Notes: generated by a model not told the origin, from the sequence alone. Positions 11,868-23,059 are shown, counted from the first letter of the stretch. The stretch: 64,000 bases of DNA from Leucosporidium creatinivorum (GCA_001600635.1 BCKL01000011.1:373383-437382); one strand, 5' to 3'. Numbers and translations: made by a program.

Positions 11868-12447
11868 TGCCAGCGCTCCTCTTCATCTCTCCTCCATGTC
11901 TTACCCATCGCGCTCTCGTCCCGATACCTGTCTCCCTCATACCCCATCATTTCGCTTCCTCGTCTCGGACTTCCTCTCCTTCTTCTTCCGGCTACCTCCT
12001 CGGCGAGCGCCCTTCTCCTCCATGGCGACTGACTGCGCCTTTCCCAAGCTCGGCAAGCCTTCAAGAATCGACAACGGCCTCAAGCTCGATAGGTAGGCCT
12101 TCTCTCTCTTTCTCTCGCGTGCTAACATGGGAAGGCTGGGATGGATGGAGGTGGATTCGTGTGCTGGTCGATGCGATGTACCGTAGTGTCTAGTAGCAGT
12201 AGCTGATGTGCAGTTGACGATTTGTTTCGCTTGACTTCGCGACGAGAACAGGAAGCGCTCGGCGAGCAGCGATTCAAAAGAGCGGCTTCTCACGTTCCTA
12301 GGGGCTCGGCTGCGATTCTGTACAGCTTTCTCAATTGACAGAGCACCCGGCCGCCGATGCTCCCGCTTGTCATCTCTAGGCCGCCTGCTGATTGGGAAGG
12401 AGGTCAGCTCGGAGCGAGCACTACGTCGAGAGGGGTTCAAGCTCACC
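11868..12447. other. Convergent intergenic region
   Basis: 580 bases between the 3' ends of the acidic-protein gene and the F-box-like gene of block A. Short open frames only; no gene or RNA recognised. Confidence 0.4.
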
Positions 12448-13873
12448 TCACAGCTCGACATACCACACCTCGCGCGTGAAGCCTCCTACTGCACTTTCAT
12501 CGCGCTGATAGCGTACGAGGTGGGTCTCCTCGTCCTCGCGCATGTCGACCGTTGCGATGCTCGTCTCGGCGCGGATGAAGGAGAAGAGCTGCTCGAGGGG
12601 AGTGTCGAGGAGGTTAGAGGAAGTGTCGTCGAGGTCGAGCAAGAATATGGCCTCGGAGATGGGGATGACATTGATGAGGGTGAGAGACTTGAGATGAGGG
12701 AAGGCGGAGAGGATCGCCGAGAAGGGGAGGGGAGCGTTTGTCTGTGAAGGCGGGCGGTCAACTCGGAGAGCTCGAGCAAGTTTCAGAGACGAGCGCACGT
12801 CTACTCCTGTAATCTTTGGCACAGTCAGGTTCAGCTCACGCACCTGCGGCAGCTTCACTCGTCCCCAGGGCTCGGCGCGAGGGGCTGCCACTGGGCGAGG
12901 AGCCCGCCGTGTTGTCCAAGAATGACTTGACGAAGGCGTGAAGCATTTGACAGCGCGAGCAAGAAATCAATGAGCGGGCTGGGATTGTCGAACGTGTAAG
13001 GGAGGCTGAAGCTGAGCTTCTCCAGCGCAACGACACTCGGCGCCGACTGAGGAAAGGAATCGTTAGCTCGTACGCTGCAAATAGGGACGAGACACTTACG
13101 GCTGTGCCCATATGATGCGAGAGAACTCTAGTGTATCTAGCTAGTGCTCCTTCCTCGTTGAGGTACACGGCATCGCAGAGGTGAAGCTCTCGAAGCGTGG
13201 CCAGCGAGGCGAATCGCGCCGACTCCGAGTTCAACACCAGCTCGCCCCAGATAGTCACGGGACACGCCAGGCGCTCTAGTTTTCCCAGCTCTTGCTCCAC
13301 CAGGTCATGCCTCCACCACCATTTGTCGAGGATGAGCACTCGAAGCGACGGGATCGCGCGCCCGACGCTGAACTCTTGGTCATCCCAACCAGAGCAAGTG
13401 AAGCCGTGCAGTTGTCGCAGGCTGCGCATCTCGTAGAATAGATCTGTGAAGTTCCTCTCGACCAGAGCATCGCCATCGAAGTCGGGAAAGATGCGGAAGG
13501 AGGTTAACGCCGAGAGAAGCGGCCGAGGGACGAGCGACGCGTGGCTGGCGGGGGACAAGCACCAGGCGAGATGCCTGACGAGCGACCAAACTTGGGGCGT
13601 GCGAGAGATTTCAGCAAGTCCCATTGCCACGATTTGGTCGTCGTTCCAAACGAGCTGACGCCAGGCGAGAGGCCGAGCGAAGGCGGCGAACCTGCGGCTG
13701 GTGAGGGTGAGGGCGTAGAGAGTCTCTCGCGCCAGCTTCCATCCTTCCTCGTGCGTGAAGAGGTCGTCACTTGGGAGCAAAATGCAGTGGATGATGCGAC
13801 CGAGGAGCTCGGGAGGGAGACGAGGGAAGGAAAGAGTCGGCGAGGGAAGGGTGGAGAGCTGTTGCTGGGCCAT
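12448..13873 (-). pseudogene. F-box-like protein gene, block A copy, reading frame broken
   Basis: Minus-strand counterpart of the gene at 54917-56344. Exon 1 (13873-13100) starts with MAQQQLSTLPSPTLS, followed by an F-box-like stretch PRLPPELLGRIIHCILLPSDD and later FAAFARPLAW; the rest resembles leucine-rich repeat-like segments. Exon 2 starts at 13046 and matches the block B copy until about 12,895. There the frame shifts: the spliced frame meets a TGA at 12855-12857, while homology to block B continues to 12448 in another frame, across an intron (GTGCGC donor, TTCACAG acceptor). It may be a decaying copy, a truncated 320-residue protein, or a base-call error. F-box proteins usually supply substrates to SCF ubiquitin ligases; which substrate is unknown. 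Confidence 0.6.
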
Positions 13874-14496
13874 CTACGAGGTCGAGGGTGGAGATAAGGT
13901 AAGTTGAGGTACTTGGATAAGCACCAAGTTTCACCAAAGGCGTCAAGAGCCCGTGCTCAGCCTCTCCGCTCGCTTCCTCGAACTTAAGCTGCAGCCGGCG
14001 GCGGCCTTCCACCTCCCAGGGAGGCCTTTCGACCTCGTAGCAGGATGAAACAGTACCAGACCTCACCTTCGATCTTCTTGTCTTTTGCCACCCGAGTGAG
14101 CCAGTCGAAGAGGCGAGTTGTCGAGCGAGCGAGCGAGTCGACGAGAGCGGACGAGAGCTGCAGCGGAGAGGCGAGGTGAGTGCTGCAGGCTGATCCAGTA
14201 GCTGTGAGAGCACATACCTTCCTGTAGAGGATTCTATACCAGAGAGCAGCAGCCCGAGTCGAAGTGAACGGCGAGCGGCAAAGGAGCGATTTCGTCTCTT
14301 TCCCTTCTCACTCATCTTCGCTCGGCTCTCGTCTCGCTTCGTCTCGTCGCTTTCACCTCCGCCCGTTCGCTCTAGGAGGCTAGATTAAGCTCGTACAGCT
14401 CTACACCACCAAGCTCCGACCAGCCTGCAAAACTTCGCCGCTCTCGAACCTCCTCGCCACCGTCCGTCCTCTCGTCGGCGTCTCAAAGCTCGAGCC
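13874..14496. promoter_or_regulatory. Shared promoter of the divergent F-box-like pair, block A
   Basis: About 620 bases between two outward starts. Large parts are found again in block B at 56345-56785 and 57945-58129, so the duplication carried the regulatory region with the genes. It contains GAGC/GAGT repeats near 14125-14160. Confidence 0.45.
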
Positions 14497-16015
14497 ATGG
14501 CGACTGTAGAAGAGCACAGCAGGCGATTAGGGGTGCAGAACAGTATTGTATAGTACTATAACTGACCTTACGACACCACTATAGCCCCAGCGTCCCCTCC
14601 CTCCCCACCGAGATCCTCGCGCACATCGCCTCTTTCCTCACGCCGTCGCTCACTCGCGGCTGGCTACCGGGTCTGCACACGAATCGAGGAAGCCAGTACA
14701 AGCAGTGGAAAGCCCAGCACAAGAGCATCACGTCTCTACAACTCGCCGACCGTCGCTTCGCCGCGATCTGCCGACCTCTCGTCTGGCGCTCAGTGTGCTT
14801 CTCGTCGGCGGATAGCCAGCAAAAGGGTCCAGCGACCCTCTTCGAGCTTACCGACCTGCATCGCTATGTCGTAGAGCTGTGCTGGGAGGTCCCCNNCTGG
14901 ANGTACACCGACATGTCGCCGCTCTTNCTTCCCCTNCTCACCAATCTCACCTCGTTCACCCTCCTTCANCACNACGANNGCTNCGANTATCCTNNGAANG
15001 TCCCCNNNTCGCTCNCNAGNGCCCTNTCGCGCTGCANGANGCTGNANAGCCTGCAGNTNGACGAGNTNAANGGCTTCGACGACGNGCNATANGACCTCGG
15101 CGCCGAGCTTCCGGCGCTGCGTCAACTCGCCATCGGAAGCTGGTGGGATCACAAGATCTGGCAGAACCAGCCCTCGACTATCACTGATCTTCACTACACC
15201 GAGGATCACGAGATTCAATGGGATTCTCCCGACGAGTTCTCCGTGTTGCACTACCTCCCGGTCCTCCACCACCTCACGCTCGATTGCCACCTCAACCCCC
15301 GCCCTCGGCAATACCAAAGTCACCCGAGCTCATCCAGACACCTTGGCCCCTACTTCGCGGAGGATACTCTACACCTTTACTCGCTCGAGGTGCACCGCGC
15401 GGCCTTCTCGATTCGACTCGGGAGCTCGCACTGACTAGCTCTTCCTTGCAACAGNCGCGCNCNGNGTNNCCNCTNNAGACTCTCANCATNNCCAAGCTCG
15501 AGCTATTCAGAACGAGGGACGTCGTCAACTTTCTGCAGGCGCTGTCGACTTGCCCCGCCTTTCGCTCTCTCACGTTCACCGAATGCTACTCCGAAAACGC
15601 GGGCGATGCGGCAGCCTGGACCTCGCTTGTGATGGANCAGGTAGAANAGCTGACTNTGCANTTCNTNGAGCCTCCNGTGAGTCNTTNTAGTGCNNTTGAA
15701 GCGCTCGAGCTGACCCCGCTCGGCGCACAGTCGGGCCCCCTTCCGTTCGAAACCCTGATCCGCTGCTTCCCCAACCTCAAGCGTCTCGACATGTCNANNN
15801 GNNNNGNNCNNNNNNNNNNNNNNNNNNNNNNNNNNNNNNNNNNNNNNNNNNNNNNNNNNNNNNNNNNNNNNNNNNNNNNNNNNNNNNNNNNNNNNNNNNN
15901 NNNNNNNNNNNNNNNNNNNNNNNNNNNNNNNNNNNNNNNNNNNNNNNNNNNNNNNNNNNNNNNNNNNANANANNNTNNNNCTGGATTTGCGCTCGAGCTC
16001 TGGCACGATTGGTGA
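14497..16015 (+). CDS. F-box-like protein, block A copy (contains unresolved N bases)
   Basis: Counterpart of the gene at 58130-59652. Exons by comparison are 14497-14522, 14585-15389 and 15455-16015. The N-terminal part has the F-box-like stretch SLPTEILAHIASFLTPS and DRRFAAICRPLVWRSV, followed by leucine-rich segments. Exon 3 is the same length (561 bases) as in block B; exon 2 is one codon shorter. Two differences stand out. The first donor, GTGAGT in block B, reads GCGATT here, so splicing of the first intron is doubtful. Many single N calls (14895-15700) and one run of about 185 N (15796-15980) hide part of the sequence. Where bases are readable between the N they agree with block B. Whether it is functional cannot be judged. 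Confidence 0.65.
15796..15980. other. Assembly-ambiguous run of N
   Basis: Almost continuous N with a few readable bases. The length equals that of the matching stretch in block B (about 59432-59620), and the readable bases (such as the pattern tc-a---g----g--c at its start) fall on identical bases there. This points to masked consensus positions, not to a gap of unknown size. Confidence 0.8.
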
Positions 16016-16773
16016 AGGTGAGTTTGTTCTAGGCGACGGAGTCGGCGGCGCCGAGCAACGCTGACTTTTGCTTGTTGCAGGGAGTGATACTGCGCGCAGT
16101 GCAGCAGAGAGAGAGATGTAGGCGCAAAAGGTGTACGCCGAAACGAACAAGCTTGAATCTCGACGGCCTTCATGCTCGCTGCTCGGTCGACGCAGAGCAT
16201 TCGGCGAGCGCTGTCCCTCTCCTCCAGCTCTCTGCTCGTGCAAGCTGGTCGCGCAGATCTGCACCTTCATCTGCTACACTTCTCAGCACTCTGTACACCT
16301 CAAGCGCCCCTTCTCCCCACTTCTACGCCTCGGCGCTCCCCGTAAATCAGCCAATCAGAGCGCCTGGACCTCGGGGACATATGTCGACCCAAGGTCAGGA
16401 AACACTTTCGAGGTGCGCGAAAGGTGCTCGATTTGGTACAGGAAGCGGCTGAGGGGTTCTATAATAAAAGTTGAGTGCGAACTCGAAATCTCAGAGCGAT
16501 GGGAGAGGTGCAGCAAGCTCTATCTCTCGTTTTGCTCCGCGCCGAGGGGACGAGGGCGAGCTTTAAGTCTTTGGCGAGAGATGACAATGCTGCATCGAGT
16601 ACATAAGCTGCAGGTCGACTCGGCAATCAAACTCGAGTAAGATCATTACATGTCGAAATGATGGAAGACGTGCAGCATGCTGTGGCGCCGAGTTTGTGTC
16701 TCGCCGAGCAGATAAGCTCGGGGCGACGGCTCGAATAGGCACAAAGAGGTACTGCTTTCGTTTCAAAAATGGT
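16016..16773. other. 3' region of the block A F-box-like gene and dispersed repeat
   Basis: The first 70 bases after the stop hold an intron-like unit (GTGAGTTTG donor at 16017, CTGACTTTTG branch, TTGCAG acceptor ending at 16080), present also in block B, so the 3' UTR is probably spliced. The second half is the dispersed repeat listed separately. No further gene. Confidence 0.45.
16330..16750 (+). repeat. Dispersed repeat of about 400 bases, copy 1
   Basis: Begins near AAATCAGCCAATCAGAGCGC (a CCAAT-box-like core) and continues through GGAAACACTTTCGAGGTGCG, GGAAGCGGCTGAGGG and ATGGAAGACGTGCAGCATG. Related sequence is found at 59960-60350 on the same strand and, inverted, at 33000-33420. I see no coding sequence, terminal repeats or target-site duplication. 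It may be a non-autonomous element or an old duplicated gene flank. Confidence 0.6.
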
Positions 16774-18221
16774 CTACAAGGAAGGGCGCTCGGCTTGGGG
16801 AGTGATCCTGGCGCCGTGGCGACGGGAGCCCCCCTTGGCAAAGTCGACAATCGCCGTGTGGCAAGTCGTTCGGTCTGCGAAGGCAAGCTGGTCAGCCCGG
16901 TTTTCTGCTGAACAAACAAGCTCGGCACTAACTGTCCCACAACACCACCGTGTTAGGCTTCCAGCGAATGCGAGTCTGGAAGTCGGCGCCCGACTTGATG
17001 TGGTCACTGCGAAAGCAGAAGCGAACGCCGAGGGTCAGTTTCGGCGGACAAGGGAGAGGGACGGCCCAGACTCACTAAAGAAGTCCAAGTATAGCATCAG
17101 ACTCCTCCTGCTTGAGACCAACAATGGAGCGAGAGAATTGAGGATTGACGTAGAGAGCCTTCTCGCCAGTCACAGGATGCCTTCGCACGAGGGGGTGAGT
17201 GTTGATGACGGGCTCGCGCTTGACGACGCCTCCCCTCGATCCCTTCCTCGAGTGCTCAGCTTGCTCTACGCCCGAGTGAGTGACCTGTAGCGTCTCGAGG
17301 TAGGCGCGGAAGGAGGGTGAAAGGTGATTGTACGCCGCTCGCTGGTCGGCGTAGCCCGTGTCGCCGCCGGTGGGAGGCGAATCGTAGAGGAAGAGGGTCG
17401 TGAGGCCGGGAGGTTGAGCCTCATAGGATACCTGTGCATGCTGGAGGGTGAGCAGAGCGGAGAACTAGACAGCAAGACCTCCCACTTACGTCCGAATGCC
17501 ACACGCTCGAAGTCAGCCTCGTGTTGGACTCAAAGTTGTAGGTCTTGCTGCCGTCGCGATACACGAGATGGAAGTGAGGGAACTCAGCGGGCTGCCCGGA
17601 AGTCGGATGGACGTGAAGTCGGCCCCAGAAGCTGTGCAGCGCCGAGAAAGCGAGTCAGCTCGGCGAAGGCTCTTTGGGCGCTCGCATCGAGACTCACCTT
17701 CCGAAGTCGTTCAACTGCCACTCGGGATCGGCATCAATGAAGTCTTGCTGATCACGGAAGGCAACGACCCCTCGCTGAGCCACGAAGAGGGCAAGTTGAG
17801 CGCGCTCGCGCTCATCGAGGTTGCGGAGGTTGACGCCCGAGATGATCTCGGAGCCAAAGTCGGGGGTGAGATCGTCCCTTGTCGCGCCTCGTAGGAAGCT
17901 TTGAGGAGCAGGATCACTCAGAGCCTTATGCCCTACAGAACAGAGAGGAAGGCGTTAGCTACGCGCGCTCGGCCTCGGAGAGGGGACTTCGCCGAGAAGG
18001 AGCTTACCAGGATCGACATGCTCGAAAGGCTCAAGAGGAGGGAGCTTGAAGGCTTGGTCGAAAGAAGGGAGGAACCGCTTGTACTTGTAGTCGGAGTCGT
18101 CGCGCTCCTCAGCTGCGATGGGCTCAGCAGGAGCAGGAGCAGCAGCAGCTGGCTTGGGCTCCGACCGAAGCGAGAGCGATTGCAGAGGCTGAGTGATGGT
18201 CTCGGTGGTGGTCGACGGCAT
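16774..18221 (-). CDS. TauD/TfdA-family alpha-ketoglutarate-dependent dioxygenase
   Basis: Six exons on the minus strand (18221-18008, 17932-17698, 17631-17490, 17431-17076, 17006-16933, 16874-16774) join in phase to 373 residues. It has the 2-oxoglutarate/Fe(II) signature: SVWHSDVSYE provides the HxD pair, TTCHTAIVDF the distal histidine, and RRHGARITPQ the arginine that binds 2-oxoglutarate. Upstream motifs such as LVAQRGVVAFRDQ-like FVAQRGVVAFRDQ and FWGRLHVHP fit fungal sulfonate/taurine dioxygenases (Jlp1 type) and relatives acting on alkyl sulfates or phenoxy acids. Substrate cannot be told from sequence. It lies head-to-tail with a Zn2Cys6 factor 360 bases upstream, a possible regulator (inference). 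The final intron uses GTTAGT. Confidence 0.9.
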
Positions 18222-18580
18222 CTTGACTGGAGTGTGAGAAGGCAAAGAACGACTTCGCCACCATCCCTCGAGTACGCAGAAGGCGACAGCTTGCGTCGAG
18301 ATCGGGCGAGCGCACGCAATTGCGAGAGGCGGCCGGGTCGGCGAGAATGTGGAGAAGGGGTTGCTGATTTAGCGCGAAGGCGTGCGATAGTTAGCAATCC
18401 GAATGCGAAGCGGTTACGAGCAAAGGAGCGAGATGGATCGCAGGTCGCCGTTTCGTCGCCGACGCTGCGAGCTTCGCCGAGCCTCACGTTGAAAAAATGT
18501 AGTACTGATTGAGTGTGGCATGGCAAGTTCGAAACAACAGAAGCATCATACACCCCTCTCCCCACTCCGACTTCATCACC
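18222..18580. other. Promoter region of the TauD-type gene
   Basis: 359 bases between two minus-strand genes: the 3' end of the Zn2Cys6 gene and the start of the dioxygenase. No open frame or recognisable site beyond this. Confidence 0.4.
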
Positions 18581-21500
18581 CTACTGCGCATGGTTCCAGT
18601 TCTGCGCTGCAAAGTTGCCGACGCTCTCGAGATCGCCGAAGTCGAGCCCGCTCATCTCCTTGAACCGTCCACCCTCTCCAGGAAATCCCCCTCCTCCGAA
18701 GAGCATCGAGGAAGGGTTTCCATTCGACGCCATCTGCGGAGGGAGGCCGTTGGGCGTCGTAGGCATGTCGAAGGAGACGGGGCTGGCTCCGCTCGAGACG
18801 GTGGAAGGAGGGCCGCCGGGGCGTTGCTGGAAGTTGGTGACGGCGCACGGTCCGTCTGGAGCGGCGTAGGGAGTGCAGCGGAGGTCCTTGTGAGGAAGGC
18901 AGAGCGATGGATCGTCGAAGAGGCTCTGAAGCGAGTTGGCCGTGGCGGCTGCGAAGAGTCGAAGGGTCAGCGAAGAGCTTTCGGCGGGCTACACGAGTGA
19001 GCTCATACCTCCGAGGGGACTTTTGTAAGCGCGCATCGCCGCGAGAATAGTGTTGATGTCCGCGCGAAGCTGGTCGGTGCCGGCGACGATTCCCTTCGCT
19101 TGCTTGATGGCGAGGTCGCGGACGAGAGTACCTGTAGGCGAGGAAGATCAGCGACTTGCTCGTGTGAGCGGGAGGGAGGTAGTCGAGGCGTACGTCCAGC
19201 CACGGCCCAGCAATACTGCGAGAGGGAAGATGAGTCAGCTGCGAGCGTTCTGGGCGAAGAAAGAGTGTCGGCTCTCACGTTGATGAAGGGAGAAAGCAGA
19301 GCGATCTCGAACGATGTACCTATAGTCAAGCCAGTCGTCAGCGCTGATTCTCAACAGCAGGTGAAGCTCGACCTACTCCACAAGCTGTAGATGGCCTCGA
19401 GAATCGCCCTCGCGCTCAGCAAGCACCTCGCCATGGAGACGTCTCCCTCCTGCATGGTGCAGAAAGGCTCGTGGAGAATGATGGTGGTCGTGTGAGGGAC
19501 GGCAAAGACGAGGCAGAGCCTGCTGTCCTCGGTAGCGTGCTGCTGGATGTTCTGGTAGTCGCGAGGGATCGAGAGGCGGAAGGTGACGGCGTCGGCGTCG
19601 AGCTGCTTGAACTCGCGAGTCGTGCGAAGGTCGACGGGAGCTTCCCTATCCTCTGAGGCGCCGACTTGCCATCTTGTTGTTGTAGGTGAGCCTGGACAAC
19701 AACAGGGTCAGCGTGAAGTCCGCCGGAAAGCACCGAGACGCCGACTCACGCTGAAGAAAGGTGACAACGCGACCGAGGAGCACGACGGACTTGAGGAACA
19801 GCTGGAAGCCCTGAACCAGGTGCGGTGGATGCGAGATGAGGAAGTTGGGATTCCTCGGCGACAGAGGACTGGTCGCGAGGTCGGTATCCGGGTACATGTG
19901 GCTTGGCGAGGGGAGGAGGGTGGTGATGTCGGTTTCGTCCAGGCTCATGGCCCATCCAGTACTCGCGCTGGCGAAGCGGTCAGCCACGAAGGCGAGGTAG
20001 AAGGTTACAGAGCGCTCGTGCAGCTCTTCAGGGTCGTCGGTCGGAGTGAGAAGGTTGGGCTTGGCGTGGAGGGGCTTGCGGTCGACTTCGACCTCGGATG
20101 AGGCGGTCCGGAGGTGATTGAGGCCGAGAGGTGTAGCTACACGAGTTGCGAGTCCACAGCCGAGCCAGACCTCGACGAACCTGCGAAGGAGAGGACTCAG
20201 CGAGCGTTAGACATGGGATGGAAAGATGAAGCGTACCGAGCAGATGTGTAGGCGTAGAAGCAGAGCAGTACCGTAGCTTGAGCGACCTGGAAGAGCTTCT
20301 GGCCCGAAGCGATGGCCTCGTCGACGGCACCCTGCGATCACGGCGCGGGAGGCAAGTCAGCTGTGCACTTCGTGAAGCTCGTACAACTACTCACCTTCGA
20401 CCGTTTGGCGTGGTAGTCGGACACCGTCTCTGCAGGGTCCTCTCGGCCCCAGTACTTCTCCTCGTGAGTGAAGAAGTCGGCGCTGACGAGCCTTGCCGCG
20501 CTCGCGAGCATGGCGTGGATGAGGCTGCGGTGAGGGAAGCCCGAGTGGGTAGGAGGGAGCTGCATGGCTGCGAGGAACTTGCGAGCGTTGACCATGCCTG
20601 CGAGGAAGAAGGGGTTAGCGGTCGCCGAGGTCAGAATCGCGCGAGGAAACTCACCCGATGCAAAGTGGTTCTTGGTGAAGTAGACGTCGATGAGGCGAGT
20701 GACGAGCGTGGGCGTAGGCAGATCGCGCGGCCAGCCAGGGTAGAGGATCTCGAGGAGGATGGCAGCGTCGGTCGGATCTTCGGAGAGGTTGACGCCCTGC
20801 ATGGCAATGGGATCGTTGTTGAAGAAGGTCGGGTTGGTAGGAGGGAAGTTGGAGAGCGAGTTGTGATCGGGGTAGAAGAAGGTCGGCTCGGCCTGGACAT
20901 GAGGAGGCATGAAGCCTTGACCGCTCGCCTGAAGGAGGATGTCGAAATGGTTGTGGCTGGTGCCGTCGTGGCCAAGAGGGATGGGCGCGTGACCAGTAAT
21001 CACAGGTGGCTGCATCGGAGCGCTGTGGTCGTACTGGGGCATGGGCTGCTGCTGAGGAGCGCCGAACGGCGCCGAGGGTCCTTCCTGCTGCTGCTGTTGA
21101 GCGTGGGAAGGCGGGTAGGCAGCTTGGCCAGCTGCTTTAGAGTCGGCGATAATCTTCTCGAGCTCGGCTGTAGGCGTACAGGGTTAGCGAACCCGCCTCG
21201 CTTGAGCCAAACCTACGGACTTACCGATCTTGGATTCGAGCGACTGGATCTTGCTCACTCCCCCAGCGCCACGCTTCCTCTTCTCTCCACGCTCAGGCTC
21301 GTCGTAGTTGCAGATGATACCGACGGGGTTCCTGCAAACACGAGCGAGGTCAGCTTGGGTCGGCGCTTCTCGAGTGGACGATCCCGACTCACTCTCCGTG
21401 CGCGACGGCGCTCTGTACCAGACGAGTATCAGCGAAAAGCAGAGAGAACGAATCCGATGAGAAACTCACCTTCGAACATGCTCCACAGGTAGGTCGTTGG

Positions 21501-21786
21501 CCGTCGCATTTGACCTGGAGACGAGATGGCAAGGGCGAGATCAGCGACCGCCGGCACGCTTCCCTCCCTCGACGCCGAGGACTGACCTTGCGCGTACGGC
21601 AGACCAAGCATGCCTGCAGATATCAGCTATCGATCAGCCAGCGCCCGAAGCAGCGAGGGTAGCAGTCTCGCTCGAACGCACCTTGCCACGCTCGAGGGAC
21701 GGGGCATGCTGAGCTCCCTTGGAGGAGAGCGGTGCACCAGAGTTGATCGATTCGAGGAAGGAAGATGTAGTCCTTTCAGGCGGCAT
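18581..21786 (-). CDS. Zn2Cys6 fungal transcription factor
   Basis: Fourteen exons on the minus strand, boundaries 21786-21682, 21613-21587, 21514-21470, 21412-21393, 21331-21225, 21167-20655, 20597-20395, 20331-20237, 20180-19750, 19691-19377, 19319-19279, 19215-19194, 19131-19009 and 18948-18581, join in phase to 804 residues. Residues 36-75 form a zinc cluster, ACLVCRTRKVKCDGQRPTCGAC, then a 15-residue spacer to the sixth cysteine in IICNYDEPE; this last loop is longer than the usual 6-9. A basic stretch GEKRKRG and a short coiled helix follow. The middle region (about 220-640) has features of the fungal-specific transcription factor domain (EILYPGWPRDLPTP, VEVWLGCGLATRVATPLGLNH). Its targets are unknown; the dioxygenase downstream on the same strand is a candidate. 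One intron uses the donor GTAGGT. Confidence 0.9.
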
Positions 21787-22145
21787 GAGCGGCGAGATTC
21801 AAGAGATGAGCGAGCAGAGCAGGGCGGAGGAGAGGGAGAGCTCGAGGGCCGCGAAAGCCTTGGCCGATGGCCATGAGCCTCCTTTCAAAACTTGTTTACA
21901 CCTAGCAAGCTGAGTTATAGGCTACAAGACGTCTCAGCTACTCTTTTGTGCTTCCCTAGTCATCAACACGTCGCTGCTACGTTTCCTTCGAGTCAGAGCC
22001 AAGCTGTCCGACGGCGGTGCCCCTTCGCCTCTCCCGCTCCGCTGGCGCTGTACTTGACCTTCTCTCAGCCTTGTTCTCCTTCCACATCTTCCTCAAGCTT
22101 TCACTCAACAGCCACTGCTCGCTCGGCCGCTCTCAGACCCTCACC
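21787..22145. promoter_or_regulatory. Divergent promoter of the Zn2Cys6 gene and the 2OG oxygenase gene
   Basis: 359 bases between two outward starts, so both genes may share control elements. Pyrimidine-rich leader sequence precedes 22146. No specific site recognised. Confidence 0.4.
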
Positions 22146-23059
22146 ATGGCTACAGCAGTACGTCCGCTCGGCTCTCTTTCGCTTCCCGTTTATCTTGCTC
22201 ACCTCACATCCTCCGCACAGCGTCTCCTCCCACCTGGCAAGGTTGACTGGGAAGCTGCCGGACTACCAGAGTACAACGGCTGCTTCGCCATGATCCTCGA
22301 CTCGCTCTTCACGCCCGCCGAGCTCGCCTCCTTCCTCGCCGCCGCCAAGTCATCTTCTCCCTGGGAGCCCGCTCGCGTCAATGCCACAGCAACTCATGCA
22401 TATCTTATGCCCGACTATCGGAATGGCGATCGTATCATCCTGGACGATGCCGAGCTGTCGGCGAGGATCTTTGAACGGATTCGGCCTCACTTGAGCGAGG
22501 TCGAAGAGACGAAGTGGATGGGAGGGATGGGCATGAAGTGGAAGATGGTGGGAATGAATGAGAGGTTACGCTTCTTGCGCTACCCCGTTGGAGGCTTCTT
22601 CCGAGCTCACTGCGATGGAGGTAAGCTGCCGCTCGTTCAGTACGTTCAGTCCTCCTGCGCCGAGCTGACCTCCGGCTACCTCTCCCCCCGCCTATCAATT
22701 GGCACAGCCTACTATCGCGAGGGAGTCAACCAGCGCACCTTCCTCACGATCCAACTCTACCTCCCTTCGTCCGACGACGGCTCGCCCGAGTCGATGCAGC
22801 CGAGCAAAGGAGGAGCGACTCGCTTCTACGGCCGAAACAATTACGCCGACATCGAGCCCATTCCCGGACGAGTACTGGTGTTTCAGCATGCACATCTCAA
22901 GCATGCAGGCGAAGAGGTGAGTCTGATTCTACTGCTCCGAGCTCGGCGCGGAGCTGGACGCCGACCTCGGCGCTGACCACATCCGCTTCGCAGGTGCTGG
23001 AAGGCGTCAAGTGCGCCATCAGGTCGGATGTGCTGTACGAGCCAGTGATGAGGAAGTAA
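22146..23059 (+). CDS. 2-oxoglutarate/Fe(II) oxygenase with prolyl 4-hydroxylase-like domain
   Basis: Proposed exons 22146-22157, 22221-22620, 22708-22916 and 22994-23059. The fold is that of the P4Hc family: FRAHCDG gives the HxD pair, TIQLYLPS the central strand and VFQHAHLKHAGEE the distal histidine, with a basic residue further on (CAIRSDVLYE) for 2-oxoglutarate. Such proteins hydroxylate proline or other protein side chains; the substrate is not visible. The first intron (22158-22220) is 63 bases with GTACGT, CTCAC and CACAG signals, but it is also in frame, so a form 21 residues longer is possible. The last exon overlaps the edge of the left inverted arm, and a damaged copy of it sits at the far side of the right arm (38300-38365). 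Confidence 0.85.

Larger units (their letters stand above)
12448..16750. repeat. Segmental duplication, block A (divergent F-box-like gene pair)
   Basis: This block and block B (54917-60350) contain the same two divergent F-box-like genes in the same order and orientation, with matching exon structure. They also share intergenic sequence (for example the segment after each minus-strand ATG, and the region before each plus-strand ATG) and 3' sequence. The starts lie about 42 kb apart. Block A is shorter because block B holds roughly 1.15 kb of extra sequence between the two genes. Divergence is uneven: the plus-strand genes are very close, the minus-strand genes much less so. Confidence 0.85.
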
